Assembly (NCBI GenBank): GCA_900546365.1
Contig: URCF01000002.1
Coordinates: 1 to 64,000, forward strand
Source of the DNA: an uncultured Porphyromonadaceae bacterium
GTDB lineage: Bacteria; Bacteroidota; Bacteroidia; Bacteroidales; Muribaculaceae
DNA: 64,000 nt
Reading direction: 5' to 3'
Shown here: one piece after another, positions 26,656 to 35,250 of the stretch
Layout: each line of letters opens with the position of its first letter
How positions within the stretch are numbered: position 1 is the stretch's first letter
Notes under the pieces: model-generated
The model's database searches: none
Told to the model about the DNA's origin: nothing
The model's input: only the letters and a program-made list of their open reading frames with translations
Program-made: the position numbers and the translations under genes

Positions 26656-26928
26656 TTATTTCACCTCTTCCATGAACACTTTTGCGGGCTTGAAAGCGGG
26701 GATTTTGTGCTCAGGGATGATGATGGTGGTGTTCTTGGAGATGTTGCGGGCGGTCTTTTCAGAGCGTGTCTTTACAATGAAAGAACCAAAGCCACGGAAA
26801 TATACGTTTTCACCATGGGCAAGAGAGTCCTTCACAACTTCCATGAACTTTTCAACAGTAGCAAGAACAGCGGCCTTTTCAATACCGGTGGTCTTGGAAA
26901 TCTCGTTTACGACGTCAGCTTTAGTCAT
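26656..26928 (-). CDS. HU-family nucleoid DNA-binding protein
   Basis: A 90-residue HU/IHF-type protein that bends and compacts DNA. It has the helical N-terminus MTKADVVNEISKTTGIEK, the GFGSF motif, and a β-arm (RNISKNTTIIIPEHKIPAFKPAK) carrying the Pro that intercalates DNA. Family length and order are normal. A minus-strand -7-like element is at 27016-27023. The 29-residue mS38-like gene follows 64 bp downstream. Confidence 0.95.
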   Translation of the reverse strand: MTKADVVNEISKTTGIEKAAVLATVEKFMEVVKDSLAHGENVYFRGFGSFIVKTRSEKTARNISKNTTIIIPEHKIPAFKPAKVFMEEVK

Positions 26929-27015
26929 TTTATTAAGCTTTTTAATATTGTGATTAAATACTTTGATTTACATAGGCTTAACACACAAGTACGGCACCTG
27001 CGCATTTTGCAAGTG

Positions 27016-27023
27016 CAAATATC
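27016..27023 (-). promoter_or_regulatory. Possible -7 box upstream of HU gene
   Basis: GATATTTG on the minus strand differs from TAnnTTTG only at its first base. It lies about 90 bp before the HU start. Confidence 0.35.
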
Positions 27024-27090
27024 GTATTTTTTTTGCAATTAGCGGCTACCTTGAGGCAAAAATTTAACAATAAATGTCACTTTAGCACTA

Positions 27091-27115
27091 TTTTATCAGT
27101 GTTGTCACGATAAAA
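27091..27115 (-). terminator. Hairpin at the end of the HAD gene
   Basis: TTTTATC (27091-27097) and GATAAAA (27109-27115) form a stem extended by GTG/CAC pairing around a TTGT loop, covering the stop codon of the HAD gene. There is no long T tract, so strength is doubtful. Confidence 0.4.
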
Positions 27116-27842
27116 GGCCGGAAATCTCATCCAGATCTGCCGCCACAATGCACCCCTGCGCGGCGGGTATTCCGGCTTCGGCGGCACGGGCCGGACGGTA
27201 GTGAACGGCATGCCATCCGGCGCACATAGCACCCCGGATGTCGGTGGTGGGATTGTCGCCGATCATCAGATGGAGCCCCGGGTCAGGCACCCCGGACTGC
27301 CGCATGGCATACCGGAATATACGGATATCAGGCTTGTTGACTCCTATGTCGTCGCTGAGCACCGTGCAATCCACCCACGGCGACACCCCGGCTGTGTCCA
27401 TCTTGCGATACTGAACCTCCTTGAATCCGTTGCTGAGCACGCCGATCCGGGCTCCGCACTCCTTGATATGGCGCAGCAATGCCATGGCTCCGGGCATGAG
27501 GTGTTTCTCCTGAGCGAGGTAGTCAAGATAGAGCGGGTCGAAACGGCGCGACATCTCCTCGGCCTGCGGGCGCGGCATTCCGGCATTGACCAGCGGCATG
27601 GCAAAACGCTCCATACGCAGATAATCGCGTGAAATTTCACCTATATTATATTTAGCCCACAAGGCATGGTTGTGGAGCTCGTAGTCATTGATCCAGCCGG
27701 CGGGCTGCTCCCACCAACGGCTGAGTCCCCCGGTGCGATAAAGACGCTCGAGGGCGGCGCGGGAATTGGTGGCGAAGTCGATGATGGTGTCGTCGAGATC
27801 CACCCACACCATAGATATAGGATATTGTTTATTGAAAATCAT
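27105..27842 (-). CDS. HAD-superfamily hydrolase, YjjG-like
   Basis: A 245-residue haloacid-dehalogenase-type phosphatase. Motif I is DLDDT (Asp15 and Asp17), motif II lies in GVLSNGFKEVQ, the motif III Lys in NKPDIRIF, and motif IV is MIGDNPTTDIRGA. A helical cap domain lies between residues about 20 and 105. The closest described group is YjjG, a nucleotidase for non-canonical pyrimidine nucleotides, but HAD substrates are hard to predict. ATG at 27842 overlaps the yhhQ stop by 14 bp, so it is translated with the transporter and would share its riboswitch control. Confidence 0.82.
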   Translation of the reverse strand: MIFNKQYPISMVWVDLDDTIIDFATNSRAALERLYRTGGLSRWWEQPAGWINDYELHNHALWAKYNIGEISRDYLRMERFAMPLVNAGMPRPQAEEMSRRFDPLYLDYLAQEKHLMPGAMALLRHIKECGARIGVLSNGFKEVQYRKMDTAGVSPWVDCTVLSDDIGVNKPDIRIFRYAMRQSGVPDPGLHLMIGDNPTTDIRGAMCAGWHAVHYRPARAAEAGIPAAQGCIVAADLDEISGLLS

Positions 27843-28533
27843 AGAATTTCCACCATTTTGAATCCGACGAGTCAATCACCGGCTCCCCTTCATGTGAGCG
27901 CAACCAATGCACCACGCGGAGGGTGACGGGAAGTATCAGTATCTCATAGAGGGTTTTGAGCACAGCCTGCGTCACTATCAGCGCACCTATCTCCGCCCAT
28001 CCGAGCACACCTGCAAAAGCTATCGGGAAGAATATGGCCGAGTCCACGCTCTCGCCCCACAGGGTACTGACAATGGCGCGGAGCGAGAAACCGCTCCCGT
28101 CACCGGCTGATGCCTTCATACGGCTCATCACGTATGCGTTGACCATCGAGCCGCACAGAAATGCCGTGAAGCTGGCCACAAATATGCGCGGCGCAGCGCC
28201 AAACACCAGCGACATCGCCTCCTGGCCTGTCCATTCGGGCGACCCGGGAAGCCACACAGCCATCTGGAGCAGCAGCGATGCCAGCAGGTTCATGGCAAAG
28301 CCGAGCCATATCACAAACCGCGCCCGGGCAAACCCATAAATCTCCACTATGCAGTCGTTGAGGATATAGGATATCGGAAACACTATAAATCCGGCCGTGA
28401 TGGTAAGCGGTCCGAGGGTCACGGTTTTGATTTCCATCAGGTTGGACACTATAAGGCACACACAGAACAGCACTGTGAGCAGCAGAAATGTGAGCGAGAA
28501 CTTCGCTCTGGAATCTTGTCTATTCTTTTCCAT
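27829..28533 (-). CDS. yhhQ: Queuosine precursor transporter (YhhQ/DUF165 family)
   Basis: A 234-residue inner-membrane protein with about six transmembrane segments, from LTFLLLTVLFCVCLIVSNLM to LGWAEIGALIVTQAVLKTLYEILILPV. The YhhQ family imports queuine precursors such as preQ0 and preQ1 for tRNA wobble modification. Family motifs are FPISYILNDCIVEIYG and STLWGESVDSAIFFPIAF. The gene lies 42 bp after a glycosyltransferase gene, and that gap holds a preQ1-I-like aptamer ending 4 nt before the ATG. That supports both the transporter call and translational control by preQ1. Confidence 0.92.
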   Translation of the reverse strand: MEKNRQDSRAKFSLTFLLLTVLFCVCLIVSNLMEIKTVTLGPLTITAGFIVFPISYILNDCIVEIYGFARARFVIWLGFAMNLLASLLLQMAVWLPGSPEWTGQEAMSLVFGAAPRIFVASFTAFLCGSMVNAYVMSRMKASAGDGSGFSLRAIVSTLWGESVDSAIFFPIAFAGVLGWAEIGALIVTQAVLKTLYEILILPVTLRVVHWLRSHEGEPVIDSSDSKWWKFYDFQ

Positions 28534-28537
28534 TGTT

Positions 28538-28566
28538 CTTGTTTTTTACGAGGTAGCAAGCACTCG
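28538..28566 (-). promoter_or_regulatory. Putative preQ1-I riboswitch
   Basis: Read on the minus strand, this is CGAG-UG-CUUG-CUAC-CUCG-UAAAAAA-CAAG. The CGAG/CUCG pair forms P1 (28563-28566 with 28549-28552). The loop CUUG (28557-28560) is exactly complementary to the tail CAAG (28538-28541), making the P2 pseudoknot. The C before P1' and the A-rich linker match the known preQ1-I class. P2' ends 4 nt before the yhhQ ATG, so ligand binding would hide the start. P1 has only four pairs, one fewer than usual. Confidence 0.72.
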
Positions 28567-28575
28567 GGTTAGATT

Positions 28576-29673
28576 TTATGTGTGGTTCAGTACACGTTGA
28601 TATAGCTCGACTGTCTGTCGGGCTATGTTGTCCCAATTGTAGGGCGACAGGTCATACACTCTCGGAGTGGCGTTATTATCAAGCTTCCGCTGCAGAAGAG
28701 CCGCAAGCGCATCCACATCGCCCACCGGATAGAAATCCTTATCTTCAAGAGCGGGCAGCAGATTGGCAGGGATATCGCTCACAGCCACATCAATACCGTA
28801 GCTCATGGCCTCGAGAAGCACAATCGGCAGCCCCTCATGATAAGATGGCAGGCAGAACAACGCCGCATTGGTCATCAGCTGGTTCATCTTCTCGCCACGG
28901 ATGAATCCGGTGAGCACCACATCGTGCTTACGCGCCAGCTCCTTGAGCGAACGCGAATAGGCATCCTCATGGTCAGCATCGCCGGCTATGGCAAGCCTGA
29001 ACCCTTGCGGAGACACCTTGGCAAAGGCCTCTATCAAATCATGGAAACCTTTCTCCTCGACAAAGCGCCCCACAGCCACCACATATTTCCCCGGTTCAAG
29101 GCCAAGGGATGATATATAGTCAGTGCGGGCGGATTTAACCGGCACCTCCACACCGTTGAATATAAGCTCTGTGTCGGTGCGCCCGTAGCGCGAGGCAAGT
29201 ATATTGGCAATCACCTTGGATATCACTATCACTTTGTTGCTCCACCTGGCGCTCATCCGCTCGCCGGTTTTGAGCGCCGTTTTAGCCAGCCGTCCCCACT
29301 TCTGACGGTCGTAGTCGGGGCCATGGTTGGTGGACACAACCTTCATCCCCATCAGTCGCGCAAACGGCACCATCAACCCCGGACCTATGGCGTGCACGTG
29401 AATGATATCGGGATTAAGCCGGCGCGCCTTGATGACAGCTAAGGCAGTGTGAACCACCGCCTCCACACTTTTCTTTCGCGGAGCATACACATCCACCAGC
29501 TTCACGCCCCCATACTCTTTCAATCCGGGCGATGCCTCCGTGTAGGGAGTACGGCGCACGATTGTCACATCATGCCCCATGGCGGCGATACGCGGATAGA
29601 GCTGCTGGCAGTGTGTTTCCACACCGCCCTGAATCTCAGGGATGCCGCGAGTGCCTATCACCACTATCTTCAT
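28576..29673 (-). CDS. Glycosyltransferase family 4 protein with DUF1972 N-terminus
   Basis: A 365-residue GT-B glycosyltransferase. The N-terminal half has the DUF1972 signature MKIVVIGTRGIPEIQGGVE. The C-terminal GT1-type domain contains EGLPIVLLEAMSYG, whose two Glu residues bind the nucleotide-sugar donor. Retaining transfer to a lipid-linked sugar is expected for this class. It is the last glycosyltransferase of the minus-strand polysaccharide operon, 9 bp after the radical-SAM gene. Base composition is closer to the chromosomal average than the genes above 30.8 kb. Donor and acceptor are unknown. Confidence 0.87.
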   Translation of the reverse strand: MKIVVIGTRGIPEIQGGVETHCQQLYPRIAAMGHDVTIVRRTPYTEASPGLKEYGGVKLVDVYAPRKKSVEAVVHTALAVIKARRLNPDIIHVHAIGPGLMVPFARLMGMKVVSTNHGPDYDRQKWGRLAKTALKTGERMSARWSNKVIVISKVIANILASRYGRTDTELIFNGVEVPVKSARTDYISSLGLEPGKYVVAVGRFVEEKGFHDLIEAFAKVSPQGFRLAIAGDADHEDAYSRSLKELARKHDVVLTGFIRGEKMNQLMTNAALFCLPSYHEGLPIVLLEAMSYGIDVAVSDIPANLLPALEDKDFYPVGDVDALAALLQRKLDNNATPRVYDLSPYNWDNIARQTVELYQRVLNHT

Positions 29674-29682
29674 GGCTGCAAT

Positions 29683-30753
29683 CTACTTGTTGCCGTTAGC
29701 GTCAAGATTACCCTGACGGGGATCCTGCCCCACATCACACCATTTCTTGTCAAGACAAGCCGGCTTGCCCACCATTGAACGCAGCTTGTTTTTAAGCGCC
29801 CAGGTGGCAGGATATTTCACATATTTGTGCATCACCGGCGAAGCGGTGCCCACCATCCAGCAGTTTTTGGGACATTTGCGCACCATTTCCCGCACATGCT
29901 GAGCCTGATCACTGTTCCATATAGTCATGAAGTCAGCATCGTGGATGTTGCCCATCGACTCTTTCCAGAACTTATCCTCCATACCGTTGCAAGGATACAC
30001 CTCGCCCCAGGGGTCGATAAAGAAGTTGGCCGAGCCGGCCTCGCAGGGAAGCATCCGGCGGTTGCCCTCGATGTAATTGATCAGTCCCATGTTGAACCAC
30101 GCACGGAACCACGACTTGGGGTGCTTCTCCGACAGCTGCCATTTGATGAGAGTCTCGAAGTCGGCACACACCTTGTCTTTATTTGTTATACTGTTGTCAT
30201 CCTTATGGAAATAGTAGGAGTTGTGGAACGCCGCGGTGGCAAACTCCATATTGAGCTTGCGGCTGAGCTGATACAGCTCCAGCATGTCGGAGGAATTGTT
30301 GTTGGACACCGTGCACCCAAACCCTATATCCTTAAGCCCCATCTCGCGTAGCTTCAACAGGGTTCGATACCCTTTTTCAAAACCGCCTTCGCGGCCCCGG
30401 AGCTCGTCGTTCTTATCCTTGAGCCCCTCGATGGATATGCGTATGCCGATATTGGGAAACCGCTTGGCAAGATCTATCACCCTGTCGTCATACCAGCCGG
30501 AGGTGGATATCACTATGCGGGGGGTGTGCTTGTAGCACTCCTCCACTATCTCGGCCAGATCTTCCCGGATGAACGGCTCTCCACCGGTGAGATTGATAAA
30601 TTTAAGTTGAGGTAGCGACCTGAGGTCCTCGGCCTTGATCTCCTCCTTTTTGTCGGTAGGATTTTTCCAGATGTTGCACATCTTGCAGCGCATAGGACAT
30701 CTGTAGGTCAATATTATAGATGCATCAGTAGGCTGTTGTGGTTTCATACTCAT
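29683..30753 (-). CDS. Radical SAM protein with SPASM-like C-terminal domain
   Basis: A 356-residue radical-SAM enzyme. The [4Fe-4S] SAM-cluster motif is CPMRCKMC (Cys19, Cys23, Cys26), followed by the SAM-binding TGGEP. A C-terminal region with CEAGSANFFIDPWGEVYPCNGM and further Cys residues resembles a SPASM domain for auxiliary clusters. It lies inside the polysaccharide operon, so it may modify a sugar or lipid precursor; the substrate is unknown. Three in-frame ATGs (30765, 30753, 30747) are possible, and the middle one was taken because it leaves a normal-length N-terminus before the Cys motif. Confidence 0.85.
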   Translation of the reverse strand: MSMKPQQPTDASIILTYRCPMRCKMCNIWKNPTDKKEEIKAEDLRSLPQLKFINLTGGEPFIREDLAEIVEECYKHTPRIVISTSGWYDDRVIDLAKRFPNIGIRISIEGLKDKNDELRGREGGFEKGYRTLLKLREMGLKDIGFGCTVSNNNSSDMLELYQLSRKLNMEFATAAFHNSYYFHKDDNSITNKDKVCADFETLIKWQLSEKHPKSWFRAWFNMGLINYIEGNRRMLPCEAGSANFFIDPWGEVYPCNGMEDKFWKESMGNIHDADFMTIWNSDQAQHVREMVRKCPKNCWMVGTASPVMHKYVKYPATWALKNKLRSMVGKPACLDKKWCDVGQDPRQGNLDANGNK

Positions 30754-30815
30754 GGTAGGTAACATATCAATAACGGAAAAACCGCACTCGATATTGCACA
30801 CCTCGTTAACATTAT

Positions 30816-31937
30816 TTATAAATGCCCAGCGGCGCTAAAATCGTTGAAAATATCAACAAAGGATTTAGCAATTTCCGTATTGAGCAATCGCGGCCGCATA
30901 CGATGGCAATTAGCCACATATTCAGCATTATTGTCAACCACCTCAGCTAAATCATCCTCGTTCCAATCATCCTTTACTATTCCGAGCAAATTATCACGAA
31001 CGAATTTAGAAGTAGCAGGAATAGAATTCATAACCAAAGGTGTGGCGGACACTATTGATTCCGGAATCGACACCATATTCAAATCACTACGGGTGGCCAC
31101 CATAAAAAGCTTTGAAGCACCCACATATGAGTTCAACTCCTTTTGGCTCAGGAATCCAAGAAATTCAACTTTAGACTCTATCCCAAGGGATTTCACTAAC
31201 TGCCGCAACTCTTCCTCTTTATTGCCGCGTCCGGCTATCAGCAAACGATAATCGGAATATTTAGCCTTTGATACGAACTTGGCAAACTTTTTAATTATGT
31301 AGTCAACGCGTTTACGTTCCGACAATTGCGATGATGTGATCAATACATCTTTTTTGGACAAGCATTCCTTGAATTTATCTCCATCCACGCCATGGTCAAG
31401 TATTTTTGCAATCACTTTTGATTTCAGATACTTAGAAATGAATTCAGATGCCATGATTGAACGAGGCACTATTCCCACTATATTTTTATAGGCAAAGGGA
31501 CACACCACATTATACCATATCTTAGACGGAAGATTGTGCAACATCTTGCTGTGACACACGCGCTCCTGCCATATAATCAACTTCTCAGGACAAACTGAAG
31601 CCGCAACATAACTACCAATGGACATACATTCACTTGATATAACTATGTCATACTCCGCGGCATGATCACTTAAATATCTTCTAAGTCCACTTGGACAAGG
31701 GACTGTTGCAGGTTTGAATATCGAAGTCCATTTTGACTTGAAAAACAACACATTAAAATCATACAATTCCGACTCAACGGGCTTGTATTCCTCACTGGCT
31801 AAAAGCGTCACTCTATGTCCGGCTTCAACAAACCCCTTGCACATACCATGTATCATGGTATCCTTTATACTTGGGACTTTTCTTATAATGCCCCATTCAG
31901 GAGTATATAATATCAGATTTATAACAAGTATATTCAT
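30816..31937 (-). CDS. Glycosyltransferase family 4 protein
   Basis: A 373-residue GT-B glycosyltransferase with an acceptor-side N-terminal domain (GMCKGFVEAGHRVTLLAS) and a GT1-like donor domain with SSQLSERKRVDYII, LLIAGRGNKEEELRQL and VEFLGFLSQKELNSY. The donor-binding loop reads RSDLNMVSIPESIVSATP, keeping only one Glu of the usual E-x7-E. The gene is clearly AT-richer than its downstream neighbour and marks the start of the low-GC part of the locus. It begins 13 bp after the wzz-like gene. Confidence 0.85.
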   Translation of the reverse strand: MNILVINLILYTPEWGIIRKVPSIKDTMIHGMCKGFVEAGHRVTLLASEEYKPVESELYDFNVLFFKSKWTSIFKPATVPCPSGLRRYLSDHAAEYDIVISSECMSIGSYVAASVCPEKLIIWQERVCHSKMLHNLPSKIWYNVVCPFAYKNIVGIVPRSIMASEFISKYLKSKVIAKILDHGVDGDKFKECLSKKDVLITSSQLSERKRVDYIIKKFAKFVSKAKYSDYRLLIAGRGNKEEELRQLVKSLGIESKVEFLGFLSQKELNSYVGASKLFMVATRSDLNMVSIPESIVSATPLVMNSIPATSKFVRDNLLGIVKDDWNEDDLAEVVDNNAEYVANCHRMRPRLLNTEIAKSFVDIFNDFSAAGHL

Positions 31938-31950
31938 ATACTAACACTCA

Positions 31951-33972
31951 TTATTTGACGATACATATCGACACTTTATCGGCAGGCATACCCGCAAGCA
32001 TAGATTTGAGAGCAGAGCGTTTCACCTTGCCAGAAGGCACAAACACAAGCAGCCTTGCCGACTGTTCGTCGATGGTGTGGGCCAGTTCGTATGCTCTCTC
32101 GGGATTAGGAATCTGCACAAACAGATAGTTGCAGCCACCCAATTCTGAAGCAGCATCTTTCTGCCACGCCTCGCTGAGGAGCGTGTCATTGTCCGATGCC
32201 GGAGCACTCTGCACCACCCTTCGTCCGATGGCCATCAACGACTCAACAAGAGCGGGTGCCACTGAAGCTCCGGCACCATCCACCGACATCCAATATACCC
32301 TGTTGTCGGAAGGATTGTCAACCAATATGGCGCGGAGCTTGTTGAGCTGAGCCTTGCTGCCGTCATACTCCACACTGTTGGCCTCTACTGAGAGCGGAGC
32401 CAGGTCCATGAGGTCTTTCACCTTACGATAGCGCAGGGTCAGCCACAAAGCCAGGCACGAGGGGCAGAAAATACCGAGGAACAGCATTATCACAAACACC
32501 AGATATTTAGTCATATTGTCAGGCTTGAGGTCGCAATAAGCCTCCTCAAACACAAATCCGAGAGTAGAAGTGCTGTAGAGCTGGAGCATCGACTGCTCGC
32601 GGCTCTGACGCAAAAAGGCATACAGTTGATTTTTGAGAGTCTTGTCGCGCACTATTGATGTGTATTCCAATGTTTTTTGCGGCACATCAACCAATTTGGA
32701 TGTAGCGGCAGCAGTCACATTGTCCATAGACGCGATCTCATTCTTTGACTTCGCTATCATCTTTTCCGCAGATTCAATCATCAAGCCTCGAAGCATATCA
32801 ATACGTTGGTTCAATTGCACCAAAGCAGTATTGTTTTCCGTTGCCGAACGCAACAATTGACGCTTGCTCCATACCGCCTCGTTATATGATGTCACATTGG
32901 CATCAGGAATCCCCTCCACCACCGGCACAAACTCCTCACCACCGGCATCAGTCTTCATGGCAGCAAGCACTTTTTGGTAATAGTCGAGAATCTGACGAGC
33001 CTGCACATCAGCCATTTTATTGTTCATTGCGGTTCCGGCAAGCATCGAAGCCGTTTCAGGAGTAGCGAGTAGCCCATCCTTAGAAAGGAAATCGGCCTCC
33101 TTCTTCTCCACATCACCAAGCTCTGTCATCAGCTTGGCAATAGCGCCGTCGTAGTATTCCACTTCTTCGGCAGCGCGGGAGTGGGTGCGCTGCAGGCGCT
33201 TGGCGTTATATTCCGCCATTATGGCATTGACCACATCCATACCCATCTGACGGTTGGGAGCCTTGTACTCCACAAGAATGGCATCACCAAGCTTGGAGGC
33301 CACATCGATAAACAATGTCTTGGTGAGGAGCTTGCAAGCAATTTCATAGCTTGTCACCGACACCTTGACGGTTTTGTAAGGAGTATTGTCAAATTCGGCG
33401 GTTTTGAGCACCATAAGGTCACCGTATTCAGTCTTGACTGTTGTGGGAAGCTCCACATCTTCAGCCTCGCCAACGGTACGGCCAAGCAACCCTTTGGTCA
33501 CCTTTACATCCACTTTGCCGGAGTCAAGGATATCCACCTTCACCTTCAAAGCCACCCGCATAGTGTCGAAATAACCGGGGGCCGCCTCAACAGCGATAGG
33601 GGAATTGCCCCAAAGCACCTGCTTGTCGCCGTCAAGTCGGGCGGTATAGGTGCGGTTGAGCTGCAGATTCTTCACCACACGCATCGCCACATCGTGGCTG
33701 TTCATGATTAGCATCTCGTTGTCCACAGCCGCACCGCCGAACCCACCGATGGAGAATGTCTTCATCATCTGGTCCATGCCGCCGGCACCGCCGCCCATCT
33801 CGCTATCCTCCACGAGCAGCTCACCGCTGGCCTTATACTGCGGCAACGCCACAAACCAGTATGCCACCGCAAGGGCAAGGAATCCAACCACCGAAGCCAC
33901 ATAAATCCAGCGCAGTTGCTTCACGGCCCGCCAAAAACGGCGCAGATCCAATATGTTTTCACTCTTAGCCAT
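31951..33972 (-). CDS. Polysaccharide co-polymerase (Wzz/Wzc-like) with degenerate cytoplasmic domain
   Basis: A 673-residue chain-length regulator. TM1 is at about residues 22-42, followed by a long periplasmic coiled-coil domain (with ARQILDYYQKVL and LVQLNQRIDMLRGLM), and TM2 at about 483-507. The remaining 150 or so residues look like the remnant of a BY-kinase or nucleotide-binding fold (RVYWMSVDGAGASVAPALVESL, LFVQIPNPERAYELA). They lack Walker A, Walker B and the C-terminal tyrosine cluster, so the protein should not be a kinase. Gene spacing to wzy is 3 bp. Confidence 0.85.
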   Translation of the reverse strand: MAKSENILDLRRFWRAVKQLRWIYVASVVGFLALAVAYWFVALPQYKASGELLVEDSEMGGGAGGMDQMMKTFSIGGFGGAAVDNEMLIMNSHDVAMRVVKNLQLNRTYTARLDGDKQVLWGNSPIAVEAAPGYFDTMRVALKVKVDILDSGKVDVKVTKGLLGRTVGEAEDVELPTTVKTEYGDLMVLKTAEFDNTPYKTVKVSVTSYEIACKLLTKTLFIDVASKLGDAILVEYKAPNRQMGMDVVNAIMAEYNAKRLQRTHSRAAEEVEYYDGAIAKLMTELGDVEKKEADFLSKDGLLATPETASMLAGTAMNNKMADVQARQILDYYQKVLAAMKTDAGGEEFVPVVEGIPDANVTSYNEAVWSKRQLLRSATENNTALVQLNQRIDMLRGLMIESAEKMIAKSKNEIASMDNVTAAATSKLVDVPQKTLEYTSIVRDKTLKNQLYAFLRQSREQSMLQLYSTSTLGFVFEEAYCDLKPDNMTKYLVFVIMLFLGIFCPSCLALWLTLRYRKVKDLMDLAPLSVEANSVEYDGSKAQLNKLRAILVDNPSDNRVYWMSVDGAGASVAPALVESLMAIGRRVVQSAPASDNDTLLSEAWQKDAASELGGCNYLFVQIPNPERAYELAHTIDEQSARLLVFVPSGKVKRSALKSMLAGMPADKVSICIVK

Positions 33973-33975
33973 ATC

Positions 33976-35247
33976 TTATATATATTTTTTTGTTACAGAT
34001 TGAAGTTCCAATTTCTCCTCATTTTGCCCATCCCTGACCTTTGCTCCTTGACCGCATACATAGCCGAGAAGCATCATAGAGGCAACACCCGGTCCTTGCG
34101 CAAGAGTATTACCGCCGATACATTCAATAAGCAAAAATATGACAATATTCACACCTATCACAATTTGATACCGATATTTTTCAGCATTTGTCCTCATTAG
34201 CGTCTTAAGATAGGAATAGGCATACACCCAAAACCACACGAACAACACTAAGCCAAACACCCCAAACTGCGCCAGCAAAGGATAGTAAGCATCGCAAATA
34301 AACATCGGCTCCGCCTCACTGAGGCCATACACTTTGTCAATACCATACTCATGATATACCCCCGAATATGGGTCTGTTGATGAAGAACTCGCAAACGATG
34401 CCAACCCTGTGCCAAACGGGAAATGATCCAAGAGTATCATTCCTCCTGTCAGATACAGCACCGGACGCGCAAAAGACTCTATCACTTCGGGGTCAAAACG
34501 AGTAGCATCAACATTGCCGGATATAAAATAGTAATCAAATTTCTGCCACCCTACAGCTACAACGAGCAGCAGCACGCAGCACACCACAGCCAAATGTCCC
34601 GGTGTCAACCGCTTCAAGAAACCGGGCCTGTAAATAAACATAAAATACAAGGCCACAACGACTTCGCCATAATATTTCGACCGGCCACAAACCAATCCCA
34701 TAATAAGCAGGAATGCCACTACCAACAAGTTTTTTCTACTAATGAATCCATCGCTGTCAATGGACACATATAGATATACCATAGCACTTATAAAAATAGT
34801 CGTTCCACCTATATATGGGTGGGCCATCACAGCGTCAATCACCGCGTTGCCACAGCATAAAACCACAAACGAAATCACCGCATTTACCAAAGAGAGCCCC
34901 TGAAGTATCAACTTTTCCATGGAATTAAACTCAGGTTTCATGCCCAACACAACAGAAAACGCGATATAAGATTTCATCTCAATCACAAAATCCACTAAAG
35001 TAGCCTTGAAAGAGCTATAATGCACGGCCACATTAGAATACACCAAATAAAACAGCATTATACCAATGAGCATCATCATCAGACTGTAACTGCGCCATTT
35101 TTTATTGACGACACAATCTATAAGTCCAATTATGAGCAGTAAAAGATAGCACAATTCATCAGAATATATCACATATGATTTATTCGGAATCAAACAAATG
35201 AACCCGAATATGAATATCCATGCGATTATTCTGTCGAACTTTATCAA
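33976..35247 (-). CDS. O-antigen/capsule polymerase (Wzy-like)
   Basis: A 423-residue integral membrane protein with about 11-12 hydrophobic segments and a large soluble loop near residues 260-320 (GTGLASFASSSSTDPYSG), the usual layout of Wzy polymerases, which join lipid-linked repeat units in the periplasm. Wzy sequences are too diverse for a specific repeat to be inferred. No ATG is available near the start. The frame opens with TTG at 35247, one codon after the wza stop, so translation probably depends on ribosomes finishing wza. AT-rich. Confidence 0.8.
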   Translation of the reverse strand: MIKFDRIIAWIFIFGFICLIPNKSYVIYSDELCYLLLLIIGLIDCVVNKKWRSYSLMMMLIGIMLFYLVYSNVAVHYSSFKATLVDFVIEMKSYIAFSVVLGMKPEFNSMEKLILQGLSLVNAVISFVVLCCGNAVIDAVMAHPYIGGTTIFISAMVYLYVSIDSDGFISRKNLLVVAFLLIMGLVCGRSKYYGEVVVALYFMFIYRPGFLKRLTPGHLAVVCCVLLLVVAVGWQKFDYYFISGNVDATRFDPEVIESFARPVLYLTGGMILLDHFPFGTGLASFASSSSTDPYSGVYHEYGIDKVYGLSEAEPMFICDAYYPLLAQFGVFGLVLFVWFWVYAYSYLKTLMRTNAEKYRYQIVIGVNIVIFLLIECIGGNTLAQGPGVASMMLLGYVCGQGAKVRDGQNEEKLELQSVTKKYI

Positions 35248-35250
35248 GGG

